A stretch of DNA of 64,000 nucleotides from Verrucomicrobiota bacterium (GCA_025360015.1 JANYCZ010000069.1:19343-83342), one strand, 5' to 3'. Shown: positions 35,722 to 43,908, counted from the stretch's first letter. Program-made: numbers and translations. Notes: generated from the letters alone by a model not told the origin.

Positions 35722-38057
35722 GTGGCGTGGGGCGGGGTGATCAAATGTTCTGCGCAGTTCATCTCCGCGAGTGCGAGGTGGAAGGCTAGGGTGGACTCGG
35801 CTCCCTGGTTTTCATTCACGCGGTCGTGGTGCAGTCCATCGCCACAGCCACCGGTGGTGGAATCGTAGAGCGGCAGACCGAGGTCGTTGCGGCCGAGGAA
35901 CCACTCGAAGGCGCGTTTGGCTTCACGCGACCACATGGCATCCTGCGTGGCGCGGTAGGCCTCATTGCACGCGGCCACCATCGCCTGCGCTTCGAGCGGC
36001 TGCTGGTCAAAGTCCGCACGCGCACCATCGCGGTGGTAGAAGCCGTTGCTGCCGATGGGGCGGAAGCAGCCTGACTGCGTCTTTTGGATGGACACGAGCC
36101 AGCGCAGCGACTTGAGGCCGATCTCCAGCGCGGCGTGATCCGGCATCCACTGGCCGCTGAGGATCAGCGCCTGGCTGAAGCGTGCATTCTCATACGTCAC
36201 GATGTCTTCAAACCAGGGCCAGTGCTCCGTGGCACAGGCGTTCCACAGCGCCACGAGGCGGTCGGTGAGCGTCACCCGCATGGCGTTGATCGTCGTGTTG
36301 CTTGGAAATCTGCGCAGGTACTCGTGGATGCCCAGCAGCGTGAAACTCCAGGCCCGTGGCGAGGTGAAGTCCGTCACGGCGGCTAGCCCGCGCTCAAACA
36401 ACTGTGCCGAGAGCCGGCTGTGCCCATCATTGCGCGAGCGTCCTGCGCCATTGCCCGCAGCCCACAGCGCACGCGCGTGGCTGTCTTCACTGCCGGCGTC
36501 TTCGAGCCACTGGCGGCCATGGCTCATGAAATTGCGAAACCGTCCGCTCTTGTAGTCCAGCGCTGCCGCGAGGAAGGCGAGGTAGCTGGTGGCCAGCTTG
36601 CCGAGGTTTTCAGCCGGCGGCTGGTCGCCCAGTTCATCCAGCATCGTGCAGAGGATGAAGGCGCGGGCGTTGTCGTCCGTGCAGTAGCCTTCATGAAAAT
36701 TGGGCACGTTGAAGATGGCGTGCTGGAAGATGCCGGTGCCATCGCTCATGCGTATGACGTGGTCCAGGCGCAGCGGTGGCAGCTCGTAGGGCCGGTTTCC
36801 CAGCGTCCATCCGGCAAAGGCTGCGCGGGGTGAAGCCTTGCGGTCCGCCCGCGCATGCTGGAAGGACTCCAGGTAGCGCTGCGCCACGGCGGGCCAGATC
36901 ATGTCGCGACCCATGGCATGCGCATCCTGCCGGATTTTTTCCATGCGCACCGGGTCATCCAGCAGACCGCAGACACCTGCCGAGATGGCGGCCGGATTGC
37001 GGAAAGGCACCAGCACGCCGCGCTCATCCGCCAGCAGTTCCTGCGCATGCCAGTAAGGCGTGGAGACCACAGCCTTCCCCGCGCCAAACACATAGGCCAG
37101 CGTCCCGGAGGTCACCTGCGCTTCATTCAGATAGGGCGTGAGATAGATGTCCGTCGCACCGATGAATTCCTTGAGATCATCCAGTGACACGAAGCGGTTG
37201 TAGAAGATGACATGCTCCTTCACGCCACGGTCTTCGGCCAGCCGCTCCAGGCTCAGCCGGTAGCGCTCGCCCTCATGCGCGATGAGGTGCGGATGCGTGG
37301 CACCGAGCACGAGGTACACCACATTGGGATGCTGCCGCACGATCTCCGGCAGGGCCTCGATCACATGCTCGATCCCCTTCCCCGGTCCTAGCAGTCCAAA
37401 CGTGAGCAGCACCTTGCGCCCCTCCACGCCGAACTGCGCCTTGTAGCAGCTCGAGTCCACAAACGGCATGTCTGGAATGCCATGCGCGATGATATCCACC
37501 TTCGACTCCGGCACGTGGTAGATCTCACGCAAAATCTCCGCGCCTTTGCGCGCCATCACCACCACGCGGTCACTGCGCCGCACCAGCTCCTCCATTACCT
37601 TGCGCTGTGCGGCATTCGGCTCGCGCAGCACCGTGTGCAGCGTGGTCACCACGGGCATCCGCACCTCTTTGAGCAGCGCCAGCAGGTGGCTGCCCGCCTG
37701 CCCGCCGTAGATGCCAAACTCATGCTGCACGCAGAGCACGTCCGCGTTGTTGAAGTTTAAAAAGTCTGCCGCACGCCGGTAGGAATCGAGATCCTTCTCC
37801 AGCATTTCAAAGCGTACCCGCTGCGGATATTCGTAGCCCTCCACGCGATCATTGACGGCTCCCACAAAGCAATCCGTGCCAGGCGCTGCCGCAGCCACTG
37901 CCTCGCTCAGATCATGCGTAAAGGTCGCGATGCCGCAGAGGCGTGGCAGATAGTCGCCGAGAAAGGCGATGCGCTGCGGCAATGTGGAAGTACTCAGGAT
38001 ATTCCTCTCATAGGTTGCGGCATGCTGTAGCAGACAGCCTTGGCCCGGGTTAAGCAA
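35718..38057 (-). CDS. GT4 glycosyltransferase fused to an alpha/alpha-barrel glycan domain
   Basis: The 779-aa protein has a GT-B family 4 N-terminal half (IAFLGDYLPRLCGIATFTHDL, VVVMARKGAEILREIY, FGLLGPGKGIEHVIEAL, SGTLAYVFGAGKAVVSTPY) to about residue 405. The second half of about 375 residues (TDDNARAFILCTMLDEL, GRQWLEDAGSEDSHARALWAAG) resembles six-hairpin glycosidase or lyase barrels. A transferase joined to a glycan-binding or hydrolytic domain suggests synthesis and trimming of one polymer or of an osmolyte-type mannoside. It is coupled to the downstream GH130 gene. The first Met follows an upstream gap with no other signal. Confidence 0.8.
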   Translation of the reverse strand: MLNPGQGCLLQHAATYERNILSTSTLPQRIAFLGDYLPRLCGIATFTHDLSEAVAAAAPGTDCFVGAVNDRVEGYEYPQRVRFEMLEKDLDSYRRAADFLNFNNADVLCVQHEFGIYGGQAGSHLLALLKEVRMPVVTTLHTVLREPNAAQRKVMEELVRRSDRVVVMARKGAEILREIYHVPESKVDIIAHGIPDMPFVDSSCYKAQFGVEGRKVLLTFGLLGPGKGIEHVIEALPEIVRQHPNVVYLVLGATHPHLIAHEGERYRLSLERLAEDRGVKEHVIFYNRFVSLDDLKEFIGATDIYLTPYLNEAQVTSGTLAYVFGAGKAVVSTPYWHAQELLADERGVLVPFRNPAAISAGVCGLLDDPVRMEKIRQDAHAMGRDMIWPAVAQRYLESFQHARADRKASPRAAFAGWTLGNRPYELPPLRLDHVIRMSDGTGIFQHAIFNVPNFHEGYCTDDNARAFILCTMLDELGDQPPAENLGKLATSYLAFLAAALDYKSGRFRNFMSHGRQWLEDAGSEDSHARALWAAGNGAGRSRNDGHSRLSAQLFERGLAAVTDFTSPRAWSFTLLGIHEYLRRFPSNTTINAMRVTLTDRLVALWNACATEHWPWFEDIVTYENARFSQALILSGQWMPDHAALEIGLKSLRWLVSIQKTQSGCFRPIGSNGFYHRDGARADFDQQPLEAQAMVAACNEAYRATQDAMWSREAKRAFEWFLGRNDLGLPLYDSTTGGCGDGLHHDRVNENQGAESTLAFHLALAEMNCAEHLITPPHAT

Positions 38058-38085
38058 TCCAGCTTTTCATAAATCAAAGTGCGCC

Positions 38086-38241
38086 TCATCGCCCAAGCAG
38101 AATCAACACACCCGCGACCAGCGCCATGACGGGCACCGCAATGCTGAACTGCCCGAGCTTCAAGCCGATGATTTCGCTGAGACCCATGAGGATGAGATAA
38201 ATGGCAAGCGCGAGCATGCCGTGTTTTCTAGAGAGAGTCAT
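38086..38241 (-). CDS. Two-helix membrane protein (51 aa)
   Basis: MTLSRKHGMLALAIYLILMGLSEIIGL...VPVMALVAGVLILLGR has two hydrophobic helices and a basic N-terminus. No function is known. The ATG at 38241 overlaps the stop of the next gene by ATGA, which makes it part of a small membrane-protein operon and supports the choice over the longer track start. Confidence 0.6.
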   Translation of the reverse strand: MTLSRKHGMLALAIYLILMGLSEIIGLKLGQFSIAVPVMALVAGVLILLGR

Positions 38242-38459
38242 GTTCGTGGCGGCTCGACATTCGTCCGTCCCTGACACAGCAGCAGGATGCCACCCATCAG
38301 GGCACCGACGCCGACGACGGGTGGCAGCGGGGCCGTGTCCTGCTCTTCCACTGTTACCTGCATGAGACCGAGGTCGAAACCCTTCTCATGCGTGGTGTAA
38401 GTGAAGGCGGCAAGCCCGAGGATAAACAGCAGGAGGCCGATGACTGCGGGTGTTCTCAT
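38238..38459 (-). CDS. DUF3185-like membrane protein, copy 2
   Basis: The 73-aa protein MRTPAVIGLLLFILGLAAFTYTTHEKGFDLGLMQVT... has two helices flanking a periplasmic segment. It is clearly homologous to its neighbour at 38493 (MKTPSIIGLLLIVVGLAAF). Both keep the K/R-TP-x-x-IGLLL start, Y-T-T-x-EK and DLG-x-x-QVT. This DUF3185-type family has no known role; many relatives sit in stress clusters. Confidence 0.75.
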   Translation of the reverse strand: MRTPAVIGLLLFILGLAAFTYTTHEKGFDLGLMQVTVEEQDTAPLPPVVGVGALMGGILLLCQGRTNVEPPRT

Positions 38460-38492
38460 AGAAAGATGTTACTTGCGAGTGACACAGCTCAA

Positions 38493-38714
38493 TCAGCCCT
38501 TGCTCCCGCCCTTCAGCAGCAGCACGACACCGCCCAGGATCGCGATGCCTCCGAGAATAGGCGGCACCGGAACGGAGTGCTCCTTCTCCGTCGTCACCTG
38601 GATGGGGCCGAGATCAATGGCCTTCTCCGTGGTCGTGTAGGTGAAGCTGTGGTAGGCGAAAGCAGCCAGACCGACAACGATGAGCAGCAGCCCGATGATG
38701 GAGGGTGTCTTCAT
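38493..38714 (-). CDS. DUF3185-like membrane protein, copy 1
   Basis: The 73-aa paralogue of the gene just downstream: MKTPSIIGLLLIVVGLAAFAYHSFTYTTTEKAIDLGPIQVTTEKEHSVP... with a second helix GGIAILGGVVLLLKGG. The start at 38714 gives the family N-terminus; the track start at 38843 reads into the neighbouring gene. Two tandem copies point to a recent or dosage-related duplication. Confidence 0.75.
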   Translation of the reverse strand: MKTPSIIGLLLIVVGLAAFAYHSFTYTTTEKAIDLGPIQVTTEKEHSVPVPPILGGIAILGGVVLLLKGGSKG

Positions 38715-38728
38715 AAAATAAGGCAGGT

Positions 38729-38878
38729 TCAGAGGACGCGGCGGCCGTTGATGAGACGCAGCAGCACCATGATGATGGCAATCACCAGCAGGATGTGGAT
38801 GAAGCCGCCCATGGTGGTGCTGGTCACGAGACCGAGGAGCCACAGGATGATGAGAATGATGGCAAGAGTGGTGAGCAT
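38729..38878 (-). CDS. lmo0937-type small membrane protein (49 aa)
   Basis: MLTTLAIILIILWLLGLVTSTTMGGFIHILLVIAIIMVLLRLINGRRVL has two helices and the LLGLVTS-x-TMGGFIHILLVIA core of the lmo0937/DUF5670 family. No role is known, but such genes are widely stress-induced. I start at 38878, the first codon of the conserved helix. It is the promoter-proximal gene of the four-gene leftward set, facing motif A. Confidence 0.8.
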   Translation of the reverse strand: MLTTLAIILIILWLLGLVTSTTMGGFIHILLVIAIIMVLLRLINGRRVL

Positions 38879-38938
38879 GAGGGTGTGTGTGTATTCTTCC
38901 TGAACGAAGCCCATGCTAGGAGCCATGCCGCGCACGTG

Positions 38939-38954
38939 CCATGGGGTGTAACCC
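38939..38954. promoter_or_regulatory. Shared divergent-promoter element, instance A
   Basis: CCATGGGGTGTAACCC lies in the 130-bp gap between the leftward lmo0937-type gene and the rightward transglutaminase-like gene at 39009. It has the core GGGGT-N-ACCC dyad found in three other divergent gaps of this region. It is followed by TACCCTGTCGCC, similar to part of the spacer in the other copies. A regulator or sigma-factor site is likely. Confidence 0.55.
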
Positions 38955-39008
38955 TACCCTGTCGCCGATTCCGGTTGCTCATCCGGCGTAACGAACGAAA
39001 AAGGCGGC

Positions 39009-39806
39009 ATGATTCTCGATGCTTTCTGCCAGCTTGACTACCAGCTCACGGAGCACGTGGCCGCCATCTTCATGTTGCGTCCGCGCAGCGGCCAGGCGCA
39101 GTGGATCATGCGCGAGGAGTTTCACATCAGCCCCCAGGTGCCCGTGGTCGAGTTTACGGATGTCTATGGCAATCTCTGCCAGCGCACCGTCATGCCGCCG
39201 GGAGATTTCCATCTCTCCGTCAACTATCGCGTCCAGGTCAATGACACGGTGGACGAGGATATTTTTGCCCCGCTGATGCTCGTCCAACACCTGCCGCCGG
39301 ACATCCTCCACTACCTGCTCCCCAGCCGCTACTGCCAGTCAGACGAGATCTCTGCGCTCGCCATGTCCATCATCGGCACTCTCCCTTCGAACTATCAGTG
39401 CGTCTCGGCGATCCGCGCCTGGGTGCATCAAAACATTCACAATGAGCCCGGCTCCAGCAACAGCTTCACCACCGCGCTGGAAACACTGAACACCCGCCGC
39501 GGCGTCTGCCGCGATTTCGCGCATCTGGGCATCGCGCTGTGCCGTGCCATCAATGTTCCGGCACGCATGGTGGTGGGCTTTCTGCATCAGCTTTATCCCA
39601 TGGATCTGCATGCGTGGTTTGAGGCCTACATCGGCGGCCGCTGGTTCACCTTTGACGCCACCGAGTCCATGACCCGTGGCAACCGCATCGTCGTCGCCTA
39701 CGGCCGTGATGCCGCAGACGTCGCGCTCGCCACCATGTTCGGCAATTTCACGATGCGCAACATGCAGGTCAGCGTAAACGAACACTGGCCGCAGTTCCGC
39801 GCATAG
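39009..39806 (+). CDS. Transglutaminase-like cysteine protease-fold protein (265 aa)
   Basis: A complete transglutaminase core with a clear triad: C167 in RRGVCRDFAHLG, H201 in MDLHAWFEAYIGGRW and D216 in FDATES. A beta-rich N-terminal domain of about 110 residues precedes it (family TGc with N-terminal region, as in many bacterial transglutaminase-like proteins). No signal peptide is seen. Such enzymes can be proteases or amidases; the target is unknown. It is expressed divergently from the small membrane-protein operon across motif A. Confidence 0.85.
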   Translation: MILDAFCQLDYQLTEHVAAIFMLRPRSGQAQWIMREEFHISPQVPVVEFTDVYGNLCQRTVMPPGDFHLSVNYRVQVNDTVDEDIFAPLMLVQHLPPDILHYLLPSRYCQSDEISALAMSIIGTLPSNYQCVSAIRAWVHQNIHNEPGSSNSFTTALETLNTRRGVCRDFAHLGIALCRAINVPARMVVGFLHQLYPMDLHAWFEAYIGGRWFTFDATESMTRGNRIVVAYGRDAADVALATMFGNFTMRNMQVSVNEHWPQFRA

Positions 39807-39864
39807 AGCAGCGCTGCCGCTGGAACCCCTCGGTTCTCACAGCAGCGCCGCAGGCACGGGTCGA

Positions 39865-39999
39865 TCAACGGGTTGAGTTCTCGATATGCTCACCCGTGCG
39901 CTCGACGCCTCTGCCGATTGTTTTGCAGCTGGTGGCTCCGAGAGTGGCGAGCGCCGACGCCAGGAGGATGAGAATGAGACGCGAGGTGGGTGTTTTCAT
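39865..39999 (-). CDS. Entericidin-like lipoprotein (44 aa, below the ORF track limit)
   Basis: Reading leftward from the ATG at 39999 gives MKTPTSRLILILLASALAT, then LGATSCKTIGRGVERTGE and a short tail to a TGA at 39865. The lipobox ATSC and following CKTIGRGVERTG match the entericidin A/B family (CNTTRGVGEDI-type), small stress-induced lipoproteins proposed to act in envelope stress and cell death. It sits among stress-type envelope genes and follows the peptidoglycan-binding gene in a mixed-orientation cluster. The short length explains its absence from the track. Confidence 0.8.
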   Translation of the reverse strand: MKTPTSRLILILLASALATLGATSCKTIGRGVERTGEHIENSTR

Positions 40000-40037
40000 G
40001 GGTCTGTGGTATGATCTTGGGATTCTTTGCCGGCGTG

Positions 40038-40628
40038 TTATTGCAGACCCAGCGCACGCAGCAGGAGGGCAGTGATGCCGTTGGAGACGGGCATCCCCTG
40101 GGCCTGCTGGTAGCTGTTGAGAGCACGGTACGACTGCGGCCCCATTCGACCATCCACAGGGCCCCGATAGTAACCCAGACGCGCGAGCGCCTGCTGCACG
40201 CGGTAGTCATCCGAGTTCATGCGGTAGGCGTTCTGATTTTGATACTGCTGCGGAATGGCACCATGATTGGGGTAGTAGCTGACACCGGGGCGTGCGTAAT
40301 AATACGGCGCATTCGGCGGCCCGTAGTAGTAGCCCTGCCCGGCATGGCCGTTGCCCTTGTTCAATTGAAATTTCGAACCCGGGTGCGCATGATAAATCTC
40401 CTGGTCATGATCGCGGTGCGGATTGCCGTGGGACTCTTCACGTCCGCGCTCACCGTGTTTGTCATTACCGTTGCCGTGGTTTTCATTACTATTACCATTG
40501 CCGTTGTTGCCTTTCCCTTCCTTGTCTTTGCCCTGGGAGACAGGGGCGAGTGATAGCAATCCGAAAGCGGCCAGTGCGGCAGCTCCCAGCATCGGGTGGA
40601 ACTTCAGGGAGATAGTTTTTGTTTTCAT
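40038..40628 (-). CDS. Secreted peptidoglycan-binding-domain protein
   Basis: The 196-aa protein has a signal peptide (about residues 1-33, ending SQGKD), a low-complexity Gly/Asn/His-rich segment, a Tyr/Pro-rich segment and a C-terminal PG_binding_1-like domain (VQQALARLGYYRGPVDGRMGPQSYRALNSYQQAQG). The last domain usually anchors enzymes to the cell wall. No catalytic domain is present, so it is probably a surface or wall-binding protein. It lies just upstream of the entericidin gene on the same strand. Confidence 0.8.
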   Translation of the reverse strand: MKTKTISLKFHPMLGAAALAAFGLLSLAPVSQGKDKEGKGNNGNGNSNENHGNGNDKHGERGREESHGNPHRDHDQEIYHAHPGSKFQLNKGNGHAGQGYYYGPPNAPYYYARPGVSYYPNHGAIPQQYQNQNAYRMNSDDYRVQQALARLGYYRGPVDGRMGPQSYRALNSYQQAQGMPVSNGITALLLRALGLQ

Positions 40629-40652
40629 GGGAGTCTTGTTTGTGGGGTGATT

Positions 40653-40991
40653 TTAATGAAACAGGCTTTTGAATCTGCGGCTGAGCTTGCCGAATGTGCG
40701 GTCGAGATGAAGCCCACCGAGGCTGTCTGCGCCTTGGTCCACCGCGTGCCTGCCTTGTTTGGCAAGAGCGGCCAGATGCTGCTGGATGTCCTCCAGCAGA
40801 CACATCGCACGGCTTCGCGGCGGAGCCGGAGTCAGCACCCGTACCGCAAGGACGGCGACAAGGCCGAGCCCGACAGCCAGCAGCAGCGTGCCACCGGGAT
40901 TCTTCCGCACGCAGTTCTCGAACTGAGCGCCGCACGTGGCGACCGGGGGCGGAAGGGGAATGTCGGCGGATATATCGTAGGGTAGGTTCAT
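40653..40991 (-). CDS. Single-helix envelope protein with coiled C-terminus (112 aa)
   Basis: The protein MNLPYDISADIPLPPPVATCGAQ... has one membrane helix (TLLLAVGLGLVAVLAVRVL) near residues 32-50, then a basic/amphipathic tail (LLEDIQQHLAALAKQGRHAVDQG...KSLFH). The tail layout recalls ElaB/DUF883-type ribosome- or envelope-associated proteins, but the match is weak. I start at 40991, whose leader faces motif B; the longer ORF start would read through the motif. It precedes the peptidoglycan-binding gene on the same strand. Confidence 0.55.
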   Translation of the reverse strand: MNLPYDISADIPLPPPVATCGAQFENCVRKNPGGTLLLAVGLGLVAVLAVRVLTPAPPRSRAMCLLEDIQQHLAALAKQGRHAVDQGADSLGGLHLDRTFGKLSRRFKSLFH

Positions 40992-41026
40992 GACGAAGGC
41001 AAAGTAGGACGGCTCCCAGTCTGCCG

Positions 41027-41078
41027 CCATGGGGTGAAACCCCACTCCCTCTCCACAGAGTCGGGTTTCACCCCATGG
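41027..41078. promoter_or_regulatory. Shared divergent-promoter element, instance B (two mirrored copies)
   Basis: CCATGGGGTGAAACCC at 41027-41042 and its exact reverse complement at 41063-41078 flank a 20-nt spacer, in the gap between the leftward gene at 40991 and the rightward OmpA gene at 41146. A perfect 16-bp inverted repeat of this size, with a copy facing each gene, suggests a two-way promoter or operator. Each copy also has the inner dyad GGGGT-GAA-ACCCC. Confidence 0.75.
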
Positions 41079-41145
41079 TGATTGATCGCGGGTCAGGCGA
41101 GGTGTGGTCCCTGTTCATTTCAACCCAACATCCACCCACACACCC

Positions 41146-41802
41146 ATGAAGAATTCATTGTTTCTGCTCTCCGCCCTCTGCCTCGTGCAGTTCCCCCTGC
41201 ATGCTCAGGTCACCGTGGTCGCACCGACCGCCGCCCCGGCAGACGTCGTCGTCGTCCGTCCTGCCATTGTCATGCATCGCCAGTTGTCCATGGCCCCCAA
41301 GGTGGTGGTCGTGACTCAGCCTCCGCAGCCCGCAGTGCGCACCACCAAGACGACCACCGTCGTCGAGACCGTGGGCCAGCCGAGCCGCGTGTACAATCCA
41401 GAGCGCAGTGTCGTGATCGTCGAAGATCAGGGCCAGCGCCGCGAGCTGCCGTATGTGACACTCCCGGTCCTCTTTGTGAAGGGCACCGCCAAACTGCTCG
41501 ATGACGAATCACGCGCCGCGCTGCAGCAGGTCGCGGATGTGATCCTCGCCGTCAGCAAGACCGAGCCCAACTCCGTCTATGACATCGAAGGCCACACCAG
41601 CACCGACGGCAAAGCCGCAGCCAACATGGAGCTCTCCGCAGCGCGCGCCAAGAGCGTCTATGACGTGCTCACCAAAACCTACGGCGTCCCCACCTCCTCC
41701 CTCAGCGCCCATGGTTACGGTGAAACCTTCCCCATGTACCCCAAAGGCACCGAAGCTGAAATGCAGCTGGACCGCCGCGTGCTCGTTGTGCGCACGAAGT
41801 AA
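41146..41802 (+). CDS. OmpA-family peptidoglycan-associated protein
   Basis: The 218-aa protein starts with a signal peptide (MKNSLFLLSALCLVQFPLHA), followed by a Val/Ala-rich N-terminal region and an OmpA-like domain (about 105-218) with YDIEGHTSTDGKAAANMELSAARAKSVYDVL, the usual Asp/Arg peptidoglycan-binding pattern. It probably links outer membrane or periplasm to the cell wall. The start at 41146 is the first codon of the signal peptide. It is transcribed away from motif B. Confidence 0.85.
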   Translation: MKNSLFLLSALCLVQFPLHAQVTVVAPTAAPADVVVVRPAIVMHRQLSMAPKVVVVTQPPQPAVRTTKTTTVVETVGQPSRVYNPERSVVIVEDQGQRRELPYVTLPVLFVKGTAKLLDDESRAALQQVADVILAVSKTEPNSVYDIEGHTSTDGKAAANMELSAARAKSVYDVLTKTYGVPTSSLSAHGYGETFPMYPKGTEAEMQLDRRVLVVRTK

Positions 41803-41832
41803 GGCCGCCCGCTGAGCAGCACTCCCTCCATC

Positions 41833-41863
41833 ATCCCGCGCCTGCGAAGGCGTGGGATTTTTT
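41833..41863 (+). terminator. Terminator after the OmpA-like gene
   Basis: ATCCCGCGCCT-GCGA-AGGCGTGGGAT pairs over 11 bp with one G-U wobble and runs directly into TTTTTT GTTTT. It fits an intrinsic terminator for the OmpA-like gene. Confidence 0.8.
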
Positions 41864-41979
41864 GTTTTCCCACAAGCCCGGCGCTTTGCGGCAGGTCATT
41901 GCACGTGGATTATTTTTCGCCATGCTCTGGCAAATATCGCCGTACACACAGGCCCCCGCCTGCGTATCAAGGTCACCCC

Positions 41980-42861
41980 ATGACAACACGCACTCCTGAC
42001 CTTCCGCTGACCCTGACCGCAGGAGACATCGCAGCTCACTTCGGCAGGCTGTGCTGCCTCATCACCGTCCTTCTGATGGCGGGCTGCTCCACCTACGGCC
42101 CGGAGCGTCCCGGTGAAAAAATTTATCGGGACGTGGTCTTCGCCGCACCCGGCGGACACAAGCTGCGCATGGACCTCTATGTGCCACGCACGGCCAAGCC
42201 CGCACCGGTGGTGCTGTGGTTCTTTGGCGGCGGCTGGAGCTTTGGCAGCAAGGGCTACCATGTGAATGTGCGCGATCTCACCAGCGCGGGCATCGCCGTA
42301 GCTTCCGTGCAGTACCGCATGAGCAGCACCGCCGTGTATCCTGCACAGTTGGAAGACTGCCAGGCCGCTGCGCAATGGCTGCGCGTCAATGGTGCGCGCT
42401 ACGGCATCGACGCCACCCGCATGGGAGCCAGCGGTGAATCCTCCGGCGGCCAGTTGGCGGCCATGCTCGCTGCCACAGAGGGGAAGTCCCGCATCCGAGC
42501 GGTGTGCGCGTTGTATGCGCCGACGGACATGGTAGAACTCGCGCAGCTCTATTCCAAACCCGGCAAGCGCAGCCTCATCGACAAGCTCCTCGGCGGCACC
42601 ATCGATCAAAAAATGGACCTCGCCATCAAAGCAAGTCCCCTCAATTACATCAGCCGCTCCATGCCGCCCTTCCTCATCATCCATGGTGAATTCGACGGCG
42701 TCGTTCCTCTGGAGCAAAGCGAGCGGCTCTTTTTCGCCCTGGCGGACGCCGGTGTGGAAACCCAGTTCATCGTGGCATCAGGAAAGCATCACTGGTTTCG
42801 ACTCGACAATGATCAGTTCGCCGAAGTGTCGCGGTTTTTTCAGAAGCATCTGTCCAGGTGA
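41980..42861 (+). CDS. Alpha/beta-hydrolase lipoprotein (esterase-type)
   Basis: About 293 aa with a lipobox (LLMAGC, Cys 36), then an alpha/beta-hydrolase fold of the BD-FAE/esterase type: FFGGGWSFGSKG as oxyanion region, the nucleophile S154 in GESSGG, acid region HGEFDGVVPL, and histidine in GKHHWFRLDND. It probably acts on an ester in the periplasm or at the cell surface. The substrate is not known. The start at 41980 gives the signal sequence. It stands between two terminators, so it is probably monocistronic. Confidence 0.8.
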   Translation: MTTRTPDLPLTLTAGDIAAHFGRLCCLITVLLMAGCSTYGPERPGEKIYRDVVFAAPGGHKLRMDLYVPRTAKPAPVVLWFFGGGWSFGSKGYHVNVRDLTSAGIAVASVQYRMSSTAVYPAQLEDCQAAAQWLRVNGARYGIDATRMGASGESSGGQLAAMLAATEGKSRIRAVCALYAPTDMVELAQLYSKPGKRSLIDKLLGGTIDQKMDLAIKASPLNYISRSMPPFLIIHGEFDGVVPLEQSERLFFALADAGVETQFIVASGKHHWFRLDNDQFAEVSRFFQKHLSR

Positions 42862-42886
42862 AGCCGGGGCAGGCACCTCATGCCCC

Positions 42887-42923
42887 AAATAAAAAACCGG
42901 AGGTCCCTGGGGGGGGCCTCCGG
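42887..42923 (-). terminator. Terminator for the PRC-barrel gene
   Basis: CCGGAGG and CCTCCGG form a 7-bp stem around a G-rich loop. On the minus strand this is followed by TTTTTTATTT, so it should end leftward transcription from the PRC-barrel gene. Confidence 0.75.
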
Positions 42924-42983
42924 CAGATGTTAATCGATCTGGCTTTGCTAAATGCACTCCTGACCGTTCGACTTAGAATGGAC

Positions 42984-43793
42984 TCAGCGGACAGCCTTCG
43001 CCTTGCGGTTCCCGGAGCGCTCCTCTTCGTAAGACTGACGTGTGCCGCCGATCCATTTGAAGTGTGGCTCGTTCTTGAGCGCCTTGAAGTTTTCATTCAG
43101 CACGAGGCCGTTGCGAGCCGCATTGTAGCGCAGCGCCCGGGCCTGTATGATGTAGCTGCTGCTGTCGCCCATGGCCTGTGTTTCGTCCACCACATGGACG
43201 ATCTGCCCCTTCGGCAAATCGAACTGCAGACTGCCCACCTGGCCCAGATACTGCCCTGCCGTGCTTTTGATAGGGAGATTAAGAATATCCTCGGTCCTTC
43301 GCACCGTGCCCAGGCGTACAGTCCCGGCGTTGTTGCCGCCCGTCTGCCCCTCAAGATAGAACCAGGGCTGCAGACCAAAGTAGCGGATGACTGCGGCCAC
43401 GCGATTGGGGTGCGAATAGGCTGCCTTGTCGGATGCCTTGAAAGCGGGTGCGGCATCAAACCGTGCCTTGCTCACATCCAGACGCAGGATCTGCCTGTTG
43501 GCATCCATCGTGAACGCGCGCGGCGGCGCGGACGTCATCTTCCCACCCATGCCTAAAAAACCGCCGGAGCTGATGACCACTTCCACCAGTCGTGCATTTT
43601 CCAGATCAGCGGTGATGAACTTCACCCGGCCCAGCTTTTCATTTTGAAGGTTCCGGACTTCGGTGCCGATGACTTCTGCGGTGCTTTGCTGATTCTGAAA
43701 CAGCTCAGCTCTGGGTGCGGCCGAATCAAGCGCCTGAAGGCTGCCGTAGGAAAACGCGAGTGTGACGGTGATAAAAAAAGATTTAAATTTCAT
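42984..43793 (-). CDS. Exported double PRC-barrel protein
   Basis: About 269 aa with a signal peptide (MKFKSFFITVTLAFSYGSLQA), then two PRC-barrel-like domains. The first (EVIGTEVRNLQNEKLGRVKFI) and second (ILNLPIKSTAGQYLGQVGSL) each have the beta-barrel pattern that binds charged partners in photosynthetic reaction centres and RimM. Extracytoplasmic PRC proteins are often linked to stress, but the ligand is unknown. The basic C-terminus ends SGNRKAKAVR. I start at 43793 because the signal peptide begins there. It faces motif C. Confidence 0.8.
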   Translation of the reverse strand: MKFKSFFITVTLAFSYGSLQALDSAAPRAELFQNQQSTAEVIGTEVRNLQNEKLGRVKFITADLENARLVEVVISSGGFLGMGGKMTSAPPRAFTMDANRQILRLDVSKARFDAAPAFKASDKAAYSHPNRVAAVIRYFGLQPWFYLEGQTGGNNAGTVRLGTVRRTEDILNLPIKSTAGQYLGQVGSLQFDLPKGQIVHVVDETQAMGDSSSYIIQARALRYNAARNGLVLNENFKALKNEPHFKWIGGTRQSYEEERSGNRKAKAVR

Positions 43794-43888
43794 AAGTGTG
43801 CTTTGTAAATCGCGGCGCGTGCTTGATTCGGGTGTACTAGATTTCTCGTTGGTCGAGAAATCACCATACGTCCGGCTGGTGCCCTGTG

Positions 43889-43908
43889 CCATGGGGTGAA
43901 AACCCCAT
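43889..43908. promoter_or_regulatory. Shared divergent-promoter element, instance C
   Basis: CCATGGGGTGAAAACCCCAT lies between the leftward PRC-barrel gene and the small rightward gene at 43969. Here the inner dyad is tight: ATGGGGT-GAAA-ACCCCAT, a 7-bp stem with a GAAA loop. It is the shortest version of the element. Confidence 0.65.
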
